Origin: Symsagittifera roscoffensis
Taxonomy: Eukaryota; Xenacoelomorpha; Acoela; Convolutidae
Direction of reading: 5' to 3'
Assembly (NCBI RefSeq): GCF_963678635.1
Contig: NC_087062.1
Coordinates: 66,028,647-66,092,646, forward strand
Length of the DNA stretch: 64,000 nucleotides
Part shown: positions 10,106-20,740 of the stretch, in pieces
Numbering within the stretch: position 1 is the first letter of the stretch
How the letters are laid out: every line of letters starts with the position of its first letter
The notes under the pieces: generated by a model
Told to the model about the DNA's origin: nothing
What the model saw: only the letters and a program-made list of their open reading frames with translations
Database searches by the model: none
Translations under genes and position numbers: made by a program

Positions 10106-10564
10106 GTTCCGGGTGGACACGAGGGTCTCGAGTTGGGTACACAAGGGTCTTGAGCTAGGTGAAAGGGAGGCAAGCGACAGGAAACTGGCATGAAAATTAC
10201 AACAAAACGTTTATTTAGAACTGTATGTTGCTGAAACATAAAATAGACCTGCATGGTTTTATTAACTAATTGAATCCTTTTATCAGAAATTGTTCGAATA
10301 ATGTTTTAAAGGTGCTAAGGGGGGAAGTTTAGATTGGTCATCAACAAAAACATTCCTGGTCTAAAAATCAGCTTTATTTTCAGATCGATTTTGAGTTATA
10401 AAAACGAAAGCAAAAACTGGATTGAAAGACACAATAACGAGAGCAAGAACATCACTCAGTTTTCTATAATCGGTACGGAAGTAAGGTATTTCTTGAGTAT
10501 TAAAACTGGGCGAGGTCTTTCTTCATTATTCGACGAGTAAAGAAAGTCTCCTGAGCAGGGAGAA
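10106..10564 (+). other. non-coding spacer with splice-acceptor-like site, E1
   Basis: The spacer lies between the post-integrase ORFs and the SGNH reading frame. It starts with a short CTCGAG/CTTGAG-rich stretch ('gagggtctcgagttgggtac') related in style to the LTR minisatellite, then turns A/T-rich. A pyrimidine-tract acceptor (tttattttcag, AG at 10382-10383) precedes the open frame of the next region. E2 has the same site at 29087-29088. A spliced transcript for the downstream ORF is possible but not shown. Confidence 0.45.
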
Positions 10565-11016
10565 ATGCCAGATCGCTTTTGGATATCTGTGCCGGCAGCA
10601 TTCAAAAACCCACGCTCGATGAGCTATACAGGCGCTTGAGGGATCTCGATTACACGCAAGTGGACGAGAGGCTGGCAGTGATGCTTAGTGCTATTCTGCA
10701 GCTAGAGTCGCAAGGAGAGTGCAGGGAGTCGGCGACCGAGGCTGTGTTGATGGTGGGCTACACCTCGGACGCAATTTGCAACCAAGAGCAGACCAGTTGC
10801 CTGTCCTGGAAATTCGACGGAGGCGTGAATGGATTCGACCTGGCGAGAAACCCCGGCTTGAACAACACGACGGAGTATGGCGCACGGGGATTTTCCCTTC
10901 CGACCAAACCGCCGACCCAGTCTAGCAGCAAGGCGCTATCAATGATACGTTTCCATCAAACAGAAGAGCATTTAGACTTCGGGAACTCCATGGTTAGATT
11001 GGATAAATTTTTTTAG
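10565..11016 (+). pseudogene. N-terminal part of SGNH-bearing ORF, E1 first copy
   Basis: The ATG at 10565 opens 'MPDRFWISVPAAFK'. A one-base deletion in the A-run at about 10607 then shifts to the frame reading 'PTLDELYRRLRDLDYTQVDE', 'MLSAILQLESQGE' and 'CLSWKFDGGVNGFDLARNPG'. The same segment occurs at 16002-16400 and 47611-47925. It precedes the coiled coil and hydrolase-like domain in E4. No known domain is recognised. The rest of the ORF is deleted in E1. Confidence 0.5.
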
Positions 11017-11075
11017 GTGGCATTTAGACTTCTGGGAACTCCATGGTTAGATTGGATAATTTTTTCATCTTAGCC
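10970..11075 (+). repeat. 52-bp direct repeat
   Basis: The motif 'catttagacttc(t)gggaactccatgg...ttggataa' occurs twice in succession, at about 10970 and 11022. It stands at the left end of a 450-bp stretch (about 10978-11430) that the second copy of this region at 16400 lacks. Confidence 0.7.
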
Positions 11076-14000
11076 AAAGAGGATGATATCCATTCTGAAG
11101 TTTTGTTCACGTTAAAAACAATTGGTTAAGAAGTTTGCTGTTTTTATTTACTTTTAATAGTTTTTTGAAGCTATTCAACTCTAATTGTTGAAGCTATTAG
11201 AAAAAATTGGGACATTCTAAATCTCCCATTTATTCTCAAGTTCTTTCTTGAGATGCCGCCACTGAATAGAAACGAAAGAGTCGCCTATTGGATGTGGCAG
11301 AGAATACACACGTAAAGTTGCGCCAAGACATCGTAGAACCTGTGGTGTTTTGAAGTTTTCGAACTGTAACTTTTACACTTATAGCTGCAAGGAACTCACT
11401 AATCATATCAAGAAGAAGCATTCTTCCAAACAATTTACTGTTAAATTATGTGCTCAGCAGTCTTCAAACACACTCCTAGAGAAGGTAAAGTTAATATATC
11501 TTTATTAAAAGCATAGAAATCACTAGAAAATTTTTTTTTCTGAATCTGAGAAGTCTATACAATTATGATGAATTTGAAAAATTTTTGCAAATTTTGTAGC
11601 TTTTTCATCACAATTCATGATCTACCCTTTATTTTTATTCTGATTTTGTTTTTATTAAAGTTCCTGATTGATGATAAAACCAGCAAAAATCGAATTCAAG
11701 TTGTCGCGAAACTTTCAATGGAAATAGATCCGAAAATCTTTAACCTTCAGTATAAACTCCATTGGTTGCAAGCTTTTGGAGATTTTGTTGCAATAAATTT
11801 GTAAAAGTACTCAACATACGCCATTAAGCGGTTAGGAATTATTAAAAAATTTGAAGAAATTGGATAATTAGAAATTATCGACTAATTGAAATGTTTTGTC
11901 TAGTTAGCTTTTAAAACTTTTTTCCTTGTTAAATGCTTGTAAAAGTGTTCTTAGAGTAGTTAGTTTTTAAGCAGATATTGAGGGTTCATTTGAAAAGATA
12001 TATGCTTTCCTACTATTTTTTTGACGATTTCAGAAAAAAAATTGACAACTGACCTATAAACGATGAAAAAATGTGTATATTTTCGCTAACCTCTCATGAT
12101 TGCAAGATATTGATATACATCATTCTCAACCAAAAACTTATTCAATACAGGAACTCTGATTTGAAACAGCAACATACAGTTATGAGGAAGAAAAAATCAT
12201 TTGTAGATTTTTAGCAAAATATTTATGTTATTAATTCTGCATCGAATTTTTTAATGTTCCTTGAAATGATACATTTTTTAAATCTAAAACTCAATTATCA
12301 AGTAAAATTTTGTTCGAATTGGATTAATTTGGAAGTCAGTAGATGAAGCAGAAACTGAAAAATTATTAAATTGAGTTACGAACTCATATTAATTCACTGG
12401 GAGTTTTGAAATAATTTTACTAAAACTTAGCTTATAAATTATATCTTTAGAAAAAATAAACCATGAGAAGTCTCAAAAATTTATGTGTGATTCATTGAAA
12501 AATTCGTTATCATTTGATAAATGTGTAAATTTATTTGAAAACTCAGATGTTTGAGGATAATTTTTGTCAAGTAAACCTAACGCTGACTTCTTTTGGACGA
12601 TGAGCCATGAAGCAGAAATCAAAAACTTGCTTTCAAGATCTACGTTTCATTATTTTGGATGTAAATCCAGAAAAATTTGATGTGGAACCATTTTCAGAGA
12701 AAATATGATGGAGCTTGCTGAAAATTTCCAAGCAAAATGATACTTTAGCAGAAACAGATGTTAAGATTATAAGAAATATCACATGAAAAATTTTCAACAG
12801 TAAAACTTTTTGTTCTCGTTAGCTGCAGTTTTTGTTTTCAATTAGAAAATTAGGTAGAACTATAGGGTCTTTTGCCTAATTATTTTCGCAAAAATATTCA
12901 ATTGTTTCAATTTGCACCTCGATTTCTCTCGCTGAATTGAATTTTTTTAGACGCGCTCCTTTAGAAGTCATTAGATGTTGCAGTTGTTAGGAACTACTTT
13001 CCCTTGCGTATTTCTACTTCCGGAGGTTTCCAGCTTATAACCAATAGAGCTACCCTTAATTTGTTTTAAAAGCTCAATGCAAAATTATACTTTTATAATC
13101 TGAATTTTTATACGTGCTGTTGAATGCTTTAACTAGCACGACTCTATCTCACTTGGACATTTTTGAGAAAACAAAAATCTAGAAAAAAAAGCAATTTGAT
13201 AATTATTTTGCAAGAAAAGTTACAATTAATCATCTCAAAAGTTGTACTTTTGCTTAAATAATTTTTTTCTGTAGCAACTGAACAAGGAAATTTGAAGAAA
13301 AATATGTACAAATAACAAAGTATAATTCAGACTTTCTTAGTTCTAATTTTATGTCTGCGAGCCAATTGTTCGTTCACTTGTTTTTTTCCTCATTAATTCC
13401 CCAGATCTGACTAAATAACTTGCAAAATGAGTAAAATAGCGAAAACATGTGATAAACAGAAAACAAGAATAAACCTTAAAGAATAAAACATTTCTGTGGA
13501 AAAATCGTGAAAATTATGTTGCAGAAGCAACAGGGAGATAATCATCAGTTATGAAGAAGAGTTTGTTGAATTTCAAACAATAGCTAATATAATTTTAAGA
13601 AAAAATAATCCCATTTTTAGTCAATTTAGCAGTTAACTGTCCTTTTTTGTCATTGATCTGAAATTTATAATTTTTAACGTGAAAGAAATTTGGGTTAGTC
13701 ATTGAGAAAAAACTGAGGAGGAATTGAATCATGGATCCTGATCTAGATTTTTCAATGAATATTGCTCTTATTATTCAATGGATTTCAGATTCTAATTAAA
13801 TTCTCGCTAAACTGGACAAAAACCAGTTAATTATCGAAATAAAAGGATAAAAAATGAAAATTTTGGATAGATTTGAATCGTTGTTACTTTACTTTCTCGA
13901 AAATCACGATTAATTTTTACTATTTTTTTCTGGAAGTCTCATTATTGATTTTGCTATTATGAGCTTTGTTTTTAGTGTTTGGAGCACTGTATAACCCGCT

Positions 14001-14954
14001 TTTTTTACTCAAATTAAGGTAAACTTTATCGTAATTCAATAAGAAATGAGAAAAAAACGTGGAAAAATTCAACATGATGCCCAGCAAAATAAATTTTGAG
14101 CTCCATTTTAGACTCCGTACGTAAAATTTTCTTTTCAATTTGATCAGAAGCAACAATAAAATTGCCAAATTTATGAGATTTCTGCAACTTTTTCGAAATA
14201 CTTAAAATTTTTGCAATTTTTTTCCAAAAAATTTGACTTTTTTCGAAGTTTCAGTAGTTTTGAAGCCCTTATGAGCTTTCGCTTTGATAATCAGATCTCA
14301 TTTGACCTGCTTCTGAGCTCACAATTGGGTAAATTATATCAAATTTGAATATTTTGAGTGAAAATTCTGGAAAAATCCATAATTCTGCAATTTTGTCAAA
14401 AAAAGTTTGACATTTTTGTAATTTTTTTTTGAAAAACTTTGGGTTCTTTCGAAGTTTCAGTAGGTTTCAGCATAAATTCAGATAGATGTTTCAAAAAAAA
14501 AATTCTCTAATAAATTACTCAGTAGGTCGAATTATATCAAAGTTTCGAAGTTTTTTAAAATAAAATCAATATTTTTGATAAAAATCTCGATTTTTGCACA
14601 AAAACTCTTACCCTTGACTTACCATGTATCAAAAACTAAGTAAAAGACCTTCATTCTACAATATACACGTAATTAACAATTAATTTTTTCCAATTAGATA
14701 ACGCGCATTGAGTATTCTGCGATAAAACTAGACATTTCTTTACAAAAACCAAAAAAATTTCGTTTTTCTTACCATTCTCTTACAATCATACAAAATAGAA
14801 ATACTTAACATTGTTATTCCGTATCCTAAACCATAATGGAGTCTATACCCAAAATTAATACATAGCTGGGAGACCGGATGCTCTATTCCCTATCTTAAGA
14901 AATGGAGGTGTACCACCCCCCCCCCCCCTCCACGTCTCCTCACACATCTACTAC

Positions 14955-15094
14955 TCATGTCGCAAGTGAACCGAATTGCATCCGACTGAATGAGGTACAA
15001 AAACACATGACATGGTGTTCTTGACCCTTGAGCCAATGGTTATAGTGCCTATTTTTCTTAGCCTCATATGTGACTTAAGTAGGCGACTGTTATA
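14955..15094. repeat. 140-bp dispersed repeat, copy 1
   Basis: The block starts at 'tgtcgcaagtgaaccg' and ends at 'taagtaggcgactgtta'. It recurs at 19788-19927 and, with different flanks on both sides, at 61310-61448, which defines its ends. GCGAC/GTCGC words stand near both ends. On the minus strand 'tggctcaaggg' resembles a pol III A box, but no good B box follows at tRNA spacing. It could be a short SINE or a small DNA-transposon remnant. Confidence 0.65.
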
Positions 15095-15121
15095 TAGTGT
15101 TTTTGTGGCGCTCCCGGGTGG

Positions 15122-15225
15122 TTTTACGACATCAAGACTACGGGATCGAACCCACTTGACACAGCTCCGGGCTACATGCCCATTCTAGAATACCGTTGTT
15201 ATGGTTCAATGGGGACGTGTCCACC
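15122..15225 (-). repeat. possible tRNA-derived element (weak)
   Basis: The minus strand contains 'gggttcgatccc' (15142-15152), a good pol III B box. It is preceded, at roughly tRNA spacing, by 'tattctagaatgg' (15180-15192), a poor A box. A full cloverleaf was not found. The second copy of the A/T-rich block has the same motif at 19974-19984. Confidence 0.2.
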
Positions 15226-15434
15226 TTCTGGTTGTACCGTGATAGTGATAGCTTTTTAAGAAAACTCGAGAAAATTGCCCGGTGCGCTTTCCGACACGTG
15301 GCCTAGCTTACCGAATAAGGGGACAACTAGGGGAACAAAAAACGGGTAAAAGATAAAAAGCAAAACAAAAAACTAAAAATATTAGAAATATGTAGAAAAA
15401 ATCGTAAAAAAATTGACGAAAAAGGACGGTATAT

Positions 15435-15671
15435 TTGATTTTCAGATTATGTGGATCAAACCTTTATATTAATTTAAATAATATACTCATACTGTTTTCA
15501 ATAAGACCGATCGTTTCGATCAAAATAGCAAATTTTCAGCAGGTACCCGAGTTCGTGGCGTTGAAGGGGTTTTCGGATAGGCGTGTGACCAGACAGGAGG
15601 CAAAGTGGTTCGCGGGATCTAAAAAACGAGAGAAGGCACGACTGGGAACGGAATACCAATATGGTGATTAG
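15435..15671 (+). pseudogene. 3'-terminal ORF fragment of the element, first copy
   Basis: The coding-like part starts after the acceptor AG at 15539: 'QVPEFVALKGFSDRR' and 'WFAGSKKREKARLGTEYQYG', then a stop. It is repeated at 20260-20502. Further element sequence follows to the poly-G tract; its last portion ('ggtgcactgttcaacc' to poly-G) also ends E2 and E3. The segment is basic, with no recognised domain. The 26 codons upstream of 15540 read A/T-rich intron-like sequence and are probably not coding. Confidence 0.4.
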
Positions 15672-15760
15672 AACAGTACAACAACAAAAGGAGATCATCA
15701 GGGTGCACTGTTCAACCAAATGGACATCGTTAACACCCACTTCATACTATAGGAGATAGG

Positions 15761-15770
15761 TATAAAAGGG
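15761..15770 (+). promoter_or_regulatory. TATA box candidate
   Basis: The word tataaaaggg lies 127 bp before the poly-G tract. The same word lies at 20591-20600, upstream of LTR-like region 2 and so in position to drive E2. It is a perfect TATAAAAGG match. The corresponding segment is deleted from the 3' ends of E2 and E3. Confidence 0.35.
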
Positions 15771-15896
15771 AATTAGCGGCACACCACTGCTTCGCGAAAA
15801 CGTTTTTACTTGAGCAGAGCTTGGAAACAGGTTTTACGGACTTTCTCTCGAGATGTTTAGCACACATCGCGCTTAAGGTTTTTTTTCGGCTTAAGT

Positions 15897-15911
15897 GGGG
15901 GGGGGGGGGGG
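15897..15911 (+). other. poly-G tract at duplication junction
   Basis: A run of 15 G follows 'ggcttaagt'. The same 'cgcgcttaaggtttttttt..ggcttaag' + G-run is found at 20728, 30520, 34078 and 47515. Elsewhere the run leads into an LTR-like region, as a polypurine tract would. Here and at 47515 it leads instead into the SGNH ORF leader ('(t)accgaaataagg'), which marks a rearrangement. Confidence 0.7.
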
Positions 15912-16453
15912 TACCGAAATAAGGTATTTCTTGAGTATTGAACTGGGCGAGGTCTTTCTTCAGTATTCGACGAGTAAAGAAAGTCTCCTGAGCAGGGAGA
16001 AATGCCAGATCGCTTTTGGATATCTGTGCCGGCAGCATTCAAAAAACCCACGCTCGATGAGCTATACAGGCGCTTGAGGGATCTCGATTACACGCAAGTG
16101 GACGAGAGGCTGCCAGTGATGCTTAGTGCTATTCTGCAGCTAGAGTCGCAAGGAGAGTGCAGGGAGTCGGCGACCGAGGCTGTGTTGATGGTGGGCTACA
16201 CCTCGGACGCAATTTGCAGACCAGTTGCCTGTCCTGGGAATTCGACGGAGGCGTGAATGGATTCGACCTGGCGAGAAACCCCGGCTTGAACAACACGACG
16301 GAGTATGGCGCACGGGGATTTTCCCCTCCGACCAAACCGCCGACCCAGTCTAGCAGCAAGGCGCTATCAATGATACGTTTCCATCAAACAGAAGAGCATT
16401 TAGAATTCTTACTGTTACATTATGTGCTCAGCAGTCTTCAAACACACTCCTAG
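15912..16453 (+). pseudogene. N-terminal part of SGNH-bearing ORF, E1 second copy
   Basis: The ATG at 16002 opens 85 codons ('MPDRFWISVPAAFK', 'PTLDELYRRLRDLDY'), in frame here because the A-run has six A. A small deletion at about 16218 ('aaccaagagc' missing) shifts the frame, and the rest ('LSWEFDGGVNGFDLARNPG') is read in another phase to 16453. The leader upstream reads 'FLSIELGEVFLQYSTSKESL' in another frame, and the same leader occurs in E2 and E4. Confidence 0.5.
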
Positions 16454-19400
16454 AGAAGGTAAAGTTAATATATCTTTATTAAAAGCATAGAAATCACTAG
16501 AAAATTTTTTTTCTGAATCTGAGAAGTCTATACAATTATGATGAATTTGAAAAATTTTTGCAAATTTTGTAGCTTTTTCATCACAATTCATGATCTACCC
16601 TTTATTTTTATTCTGATTTTGTTTTTATTAAAGTTCCTGATTGATGATAAAACCAGCAAAAATCGAATTCAAGTTGTCGCGAAACTTTCAATGGAAATAG
16701 ATCCGAAAATCTTTAACCTTCAGTATAAACTCCATTGGTTGCAAGCTTTTGGAGATTTTGTTGCAATAAATTTGTAAAAGTACTCAACATACGCCATTAA
16801 GCGGTTAGGAATTATTTAAAAATTTGAAGAAATTGGATAATTAGAAATTATCGACTAATTGAAATGTTTTGTCTAGTTAGCTTTTAAAACTTTTTTCCTT
16901 GTTAAATGCTTGTAAAAGTGTTCTTAGAGTAGTTAGTTTTTAAGCAGATATTGAGGGTTCATTTGAAAAGACATATGCTTTCCTACTATTTTTTTGACGA
17001 TTTCAGAAAAAAAATTGACAACTGACCTATAAACGATGAAAAAATGTGTATGTTTTCGCTAACCTCTGATGATTGCAAGATACTGATATACATCATTCTC
17101 AAACAAAAACTTAATTCAATACAGGAACTCAGATTTGAAACAGCAACATACAGTTATGAGGTAGAAAAAATCATTTGTAGATTTTTAGCAAAATATTTAT
17201 GTTATTAATTCTGCATCGAACTTTTTAATGTTCGTTGAAATGATATATTTTTTAAATCTAAAACTCAATTATCAAGTAAACTTTTGTTCAAATTGGATTA
17301 ATTTGGAAGACAAGCAGAAACTGAAAAAATATTAAATTGAGATACGAACTCAAATTAATTCACTGGGATTTTTGAAATAATTTTACTAAAACTTAATAAA
17401 TTATATCTTTAGAAAAAATAAAACATGAGAAGTCTCAAAAATTTATGTGTGATTCAGTAGAAAATTCGTTATCATTTGATAAATGTGTAAATTTATTTGA
17501 AAACTCAGATGCTTTGAGGATAATTTTTGTGAAGTAAACCTAACGCCGACTTCTTTTGGACGATGAGCCATGAAGCAGAAATCAAAAACTTGCTTTCAAG
17601 GTCTGCGTTTCATTATTTTGGAAGTAAATCCAGAAAAATTTGATGTGGAACCATTTTCAGAGAATATGATGGAGCTTGCTGAAAACTTTCAATCAAAATG
17701 ATACTTTAGCAGAAACAGATGTTAAGATTATAAGAAATATCACATGAAAAACTTTCAACAGTAAAACTTTTGTTCTCGTTAGCTGCAGTTTTTGTTTTCA
17801 ATTAGAAAATAAGGTAGAACTATAGGATATTTTGCCTAATAATTTTTGCTAAAACATTCAATTGTTTCAATCTGCACTTTAATTTCTCTCGCTGAATCGT
17901 TTTTGTTTAGACGAGCTCACTTAGAAGTCATTAGATGTTGCAGTTGTTAGGAACTAGGTTACCTTGCGTATTTCTACTTCCGGAGGTTTCCAGCTTATAA
18001 CCAATAGAACTGCCCTTAATTTGTTTTAAAAGCTCAATGTAAAATTCTACCTTTATAATCTGAATTTTTACATGTGCTGTTGAATGCTTTAAACATCACG
18101 ACTCTATCTCACTTGGACATTTTTGAGAAAACAAAAATCAAGAAAAAAAGCAATTTAATAATTATTTTGCAAGATAAGTGACAATTAATATTCTCAAAAG
18201 TTGTATTTTTGCTTAAATAGTTTACTGTAGCAACTGAACAAGGAAATTTGAAGAAAAACATGTACAAATTACATAGTATAATTCAGACTTTATTAGTTCT
18301 AATTTTATGTCTGCCAGCCAATTGTTCGTTCACTTGTTTTTTTCCCTCATTAATTCCCCAGATCTGACTAAATAACTTGCAAAATGAGTAAAATAGCGAA
18401 AACATGTGATAAACAGAAAACAAGAATAAACCTTAAAGAATAAAACATTTCCATGGAAAAATCGTCAAAATTATGTTGCAGAAGCAACAGGGAGATAATC
18501 ATCAGTTATGAAGAAGAGTTTGTTGAATTTCAAACAATAGCTAATATATTTTTAAGAAAAAACTGTTAGCTGTTAACTGTCCTTTTTTTCATTGATCTGA
18601 AATTTATAATTTTTAACGTGAAAGATTTTTCAGAAAGTGTAATTTTGTAGAAATTTGGGTTAGTCATTGAGAAAAAACTGAGGAGGAATTGAATCATGGG
18701 CCTTGATCTAGAATTTTCAATGAATGATGCTCTTATTATTCAATGGATTTCAGATTCTAGTTAAATTCTCGCTAAACTGGACAAAAACCAGTTAATTATT
18801 GAAACAAAAGGATAAAAATTGAAAATTTTGGATAGATTTGATTCGTTTTTACTTTACTTTTTCGAAATTCACGATTCTTTTTTTACTACTTTCCGGAAAT
18901 CTCATTATTGATTCTGCTATTATGAGCTTTGTTTTTAGTGTTTGGAGCACTGTATTACCCGCTTTTTTTACTCAAATTAAGGTAAACTTTATCGTAATTC
19001 AATAAGAAATGAGAAAAAAACGTGGAAAAATTCAACATGATGCCCATTAAAATAAATTTTGAGCTCCATTTTAGACTCCGTACGTAAAATTTTCTTTTCA
19101 ATTTGATCAGAAGCAACAATACAATTATCAAATTTATGAGATTTCTGCAATTTTTTCGAAATACTTAAAATTTTTGCAATTTTTTTCAAAAACTTTGACT
19201 TTTTTCGATGTTTCAGTAGGTTTGAAGCCTTTATGAGCTTTCGTTTTGATAATCAGAACCTCATTTGACCTGCATCTGAGCTCACAATTGGCTAATTTAT
19301 ATAGCTAGATGTTTAAAAAAATAAAATTATCTAATAAATTACTCAGTAGGTCGAATTATATCAAAGATTATCAAGTTTCGAAGTTTTTTAAAATAAAATC

Positions 19401-20259
19401 AGTTTTTTTTGAAAAAAAATATCATTTTTTGCTCAAAAACTCTTACCCTTGACTTACCATGTACCAACAAACTAAGTAAAAGACCTTCATTCTACAATCT
19501 AAACGTAATTAACAATTAATTGTTTCCAATTAGATAACGCGCGCGGGGTATTCTGCGATAAAACTAGACATTTCTTTACAAAAACCAAAAAAATTTCGTT
19601 TTTCTTACCATTCTCTTACAATCATACAAAATATAAATCCTTAACATTGTTATTCCGTATCCTAAAACATTATGGAGTCTATACCCAATATTAATACATA
19701 GCTGGGAGACCGGATGCTCTATTCCCTATCTTAAGAAATGGGGGTGTCCCACCCCCCCCCTCCACGTCTCCTCACACATCTACTACTCATGTCGCAAGTG
19801 AACCCAATTGCCTCCGACTGAATGAGGTACAAAAACACATGACATGGTGTTCTTGACCCTTGAGCCAATGGTTATAGTTCCTATTTTTCTTAGCCTCATA
19901 TGTTACTTAAGTATGCGACTGTTATATAGTGTTTTTGTGGCGCTCCCGGGTGGTTTTACGACATCGAGACTACGGGATCGAACCCACTTGACACAGCTCC
20001 GGGCTACATGCCCATTCTAGAGTACCGTTGGTATGGTTCATTGGGAACGTGTCCACCTTCTGGTTCTACCGTGATAGTGAGAGCTTTTTAAGAAAACTCG
20101 AGAAAATTGCCCGGTGCGCTTTCCGACACGAGGCCTAGCTTACCGAGTAAGGGGACAACTAGGGGAAAAAAAACGGGTAAAAGATTAAAAGCAAAACAAA
20201 AAACTAAAAATATTAGAAATAGGTAGAAAAAATCGTTAAAAAATTTACGAAAAAGGACG
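16454..20259. other. A/T-rich non-coding block, second copy
   Basis: This repeats 11480-15434 without any convincing gene. Intron-like borders are retained: GT at 16459-16460 and AG at 20369-20370. A 79-codon frame at 16538 is identical to the one at 11565, but the whole surrounding 500 bp is identical too, so this is not evidence for coding. It includes a 9-base C run at 19752-19760 and the weak tRNA-like motif near 19974. Confidence 0.7.
19788..19927. repeat. 140-bp dispersed repeat, copy 2
   Basis: This is the same unit as at 14955-15094, carried here as part of the 5-kb duplication. It begins 'tgtcgcaagtgaaccc' and ends 'gcgactgtta'. Confidence 0.65.
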
Positions 20260-20502
20260 GTGTATTTGATTTTCAGATTATGTGGATCAAACCTTTATAT
20301 TAATATAAATAGTATACTCATACTGTTTTCAATAAGACCGATCGTTTCGATCAAAATAGCAAATTTTCAGCAGGTACCCGAGTTCGTGGCGTTGAAGGGG
20401 TTTTTGGATAGGCGTGTGACCAGACAGAAGGCAAAGTGGTTCGCGGGATCTGAAAAACGAGAGAAGACACGACTGGGAACGGAACACCAATATGGTGATT
20501 AG
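20260..20502 (+). pseudogene. 3'-terminal ORF fragment, second copy
   Basis: This nearly matches 15435-15671 with a few substitutions ('FLDRRVTRQKAKWFAGSEKR'). It ends at the same stop. About 225 bp of element tail with the TATA word and 'gagcagagcttggaaacagg' follow, then poly-G and LTR-like region 2. Confidence 0.4.
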
Positions 20503-20590
20503 AACAGTACAACAACAAAAGGAGATCATCAGGGTGCGCTGTTCAACCAAATGGATATCGTTAAAATCCACTTTATACTATAGGAGATGG

Positions 20591-20600
20591 TATAAAAGGG
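20591..20600 (+). promoter_or_regulatory. TATA box candidate upstream of E2
   Basis: The word tataaaaggg lies about 140 bp before the poly-G tract and 1.4 kb before the E2 gag start. In the tandem arrangement it is the best core-promoter candidate for E2. No initiator was identified. Confidence 0.35.
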
Positions 20601-20727
20601 AATGAGCGGCACACCACTGCATCGCGAAAACAATTTTACTTGAGCAGAGCTTGGAAACAGGTTCTACGGACTTTCTCTCGAGATGTTCAGCACACATCGC
20701 GCTCAAGGTTTTTTTTTGGCTTAACTA

Positions 20728-20740
20728 GGGGGGGGGGGGG
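20728..20740 (+). other. poly-G / polypurine-tract candidate, E1-E2 boundary
   Basis: Thirteen G are followed by purine-rich sequence (about 'ttggctagaaaggggggagg'). A polypurine tract primes plus-strand DNA and sits directly before a 3' LTR. The position between element 3' end and LTR-like region fits. The exact cleavage point is unknown. Confidence 0.45.

Larger units (their letters stand above)
11017..15434. other. A/T-rich non-coding block, first copy
   Basis: About 4.4 kb is dominated by A and T homopolymer runs, with no convincing gene on either strand. Small open frames (79 codons at 11565, 82 codons on the minus strand at 13920) are of the size expected in such DNA. The block from about 11430 onward is repeated at 16405-20259. 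Possible intron borders are GT at 11485-11486 and TTTTCAG ending at 15539. Internal direct repeats of about 240 bp ('tttcgaagtttcagtag') occur at 14240-14480, one of which is missing in the second copy. A 13-base C run lies at 14916-14928. Confidence 0.7.
10470..20727 (+). repeat. about 5-kb tandem duplication: SGNH N-terminus + A/T block + 3' end
   Basis: The first unit runs about 10470-15911 and the second 15912-20727. Matching points include 'cctagagaaggtaaag' (11477 and 16450, period 4973) and the two 3' ORF fragments. The second unit lacks 450 bp near its start and about 150 bp near 19310. Most of the block differs at a few percent of sites, but 11450-12000 is almost identical to its partner. 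Confidence 0.88.

Noticed and set aside
10334-10540. Independent small gene (68 codons) before the SGNH ORF
   Set aside because: It begins in the A/T-rich spacer and runs into the SGNH leader. The equivalent E2 frame is longer and fused, so it is the leader of that ORF and not a separate gene.
11565-11804. 79-codon frame in the A/T-rich block, identical at 16538-16777
   Set aside because: The whole surrounding 500 bp is identical in both copies, so protein identity gives no evidence. Composition is that of A/T-rich non-coding DNA.
14916-14928. Poly-C run as a second element boundary
   Set aside because: It lies inside the A/T-rich block in both copies with the same flanks, so it marks no junction.
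15122-15225. Functional tRNA gene on the minus strand
   Set aside because: Only the B-box-like part is good. A box and stems are poor, so it is listed only as a weak tRNA-derived repeat.
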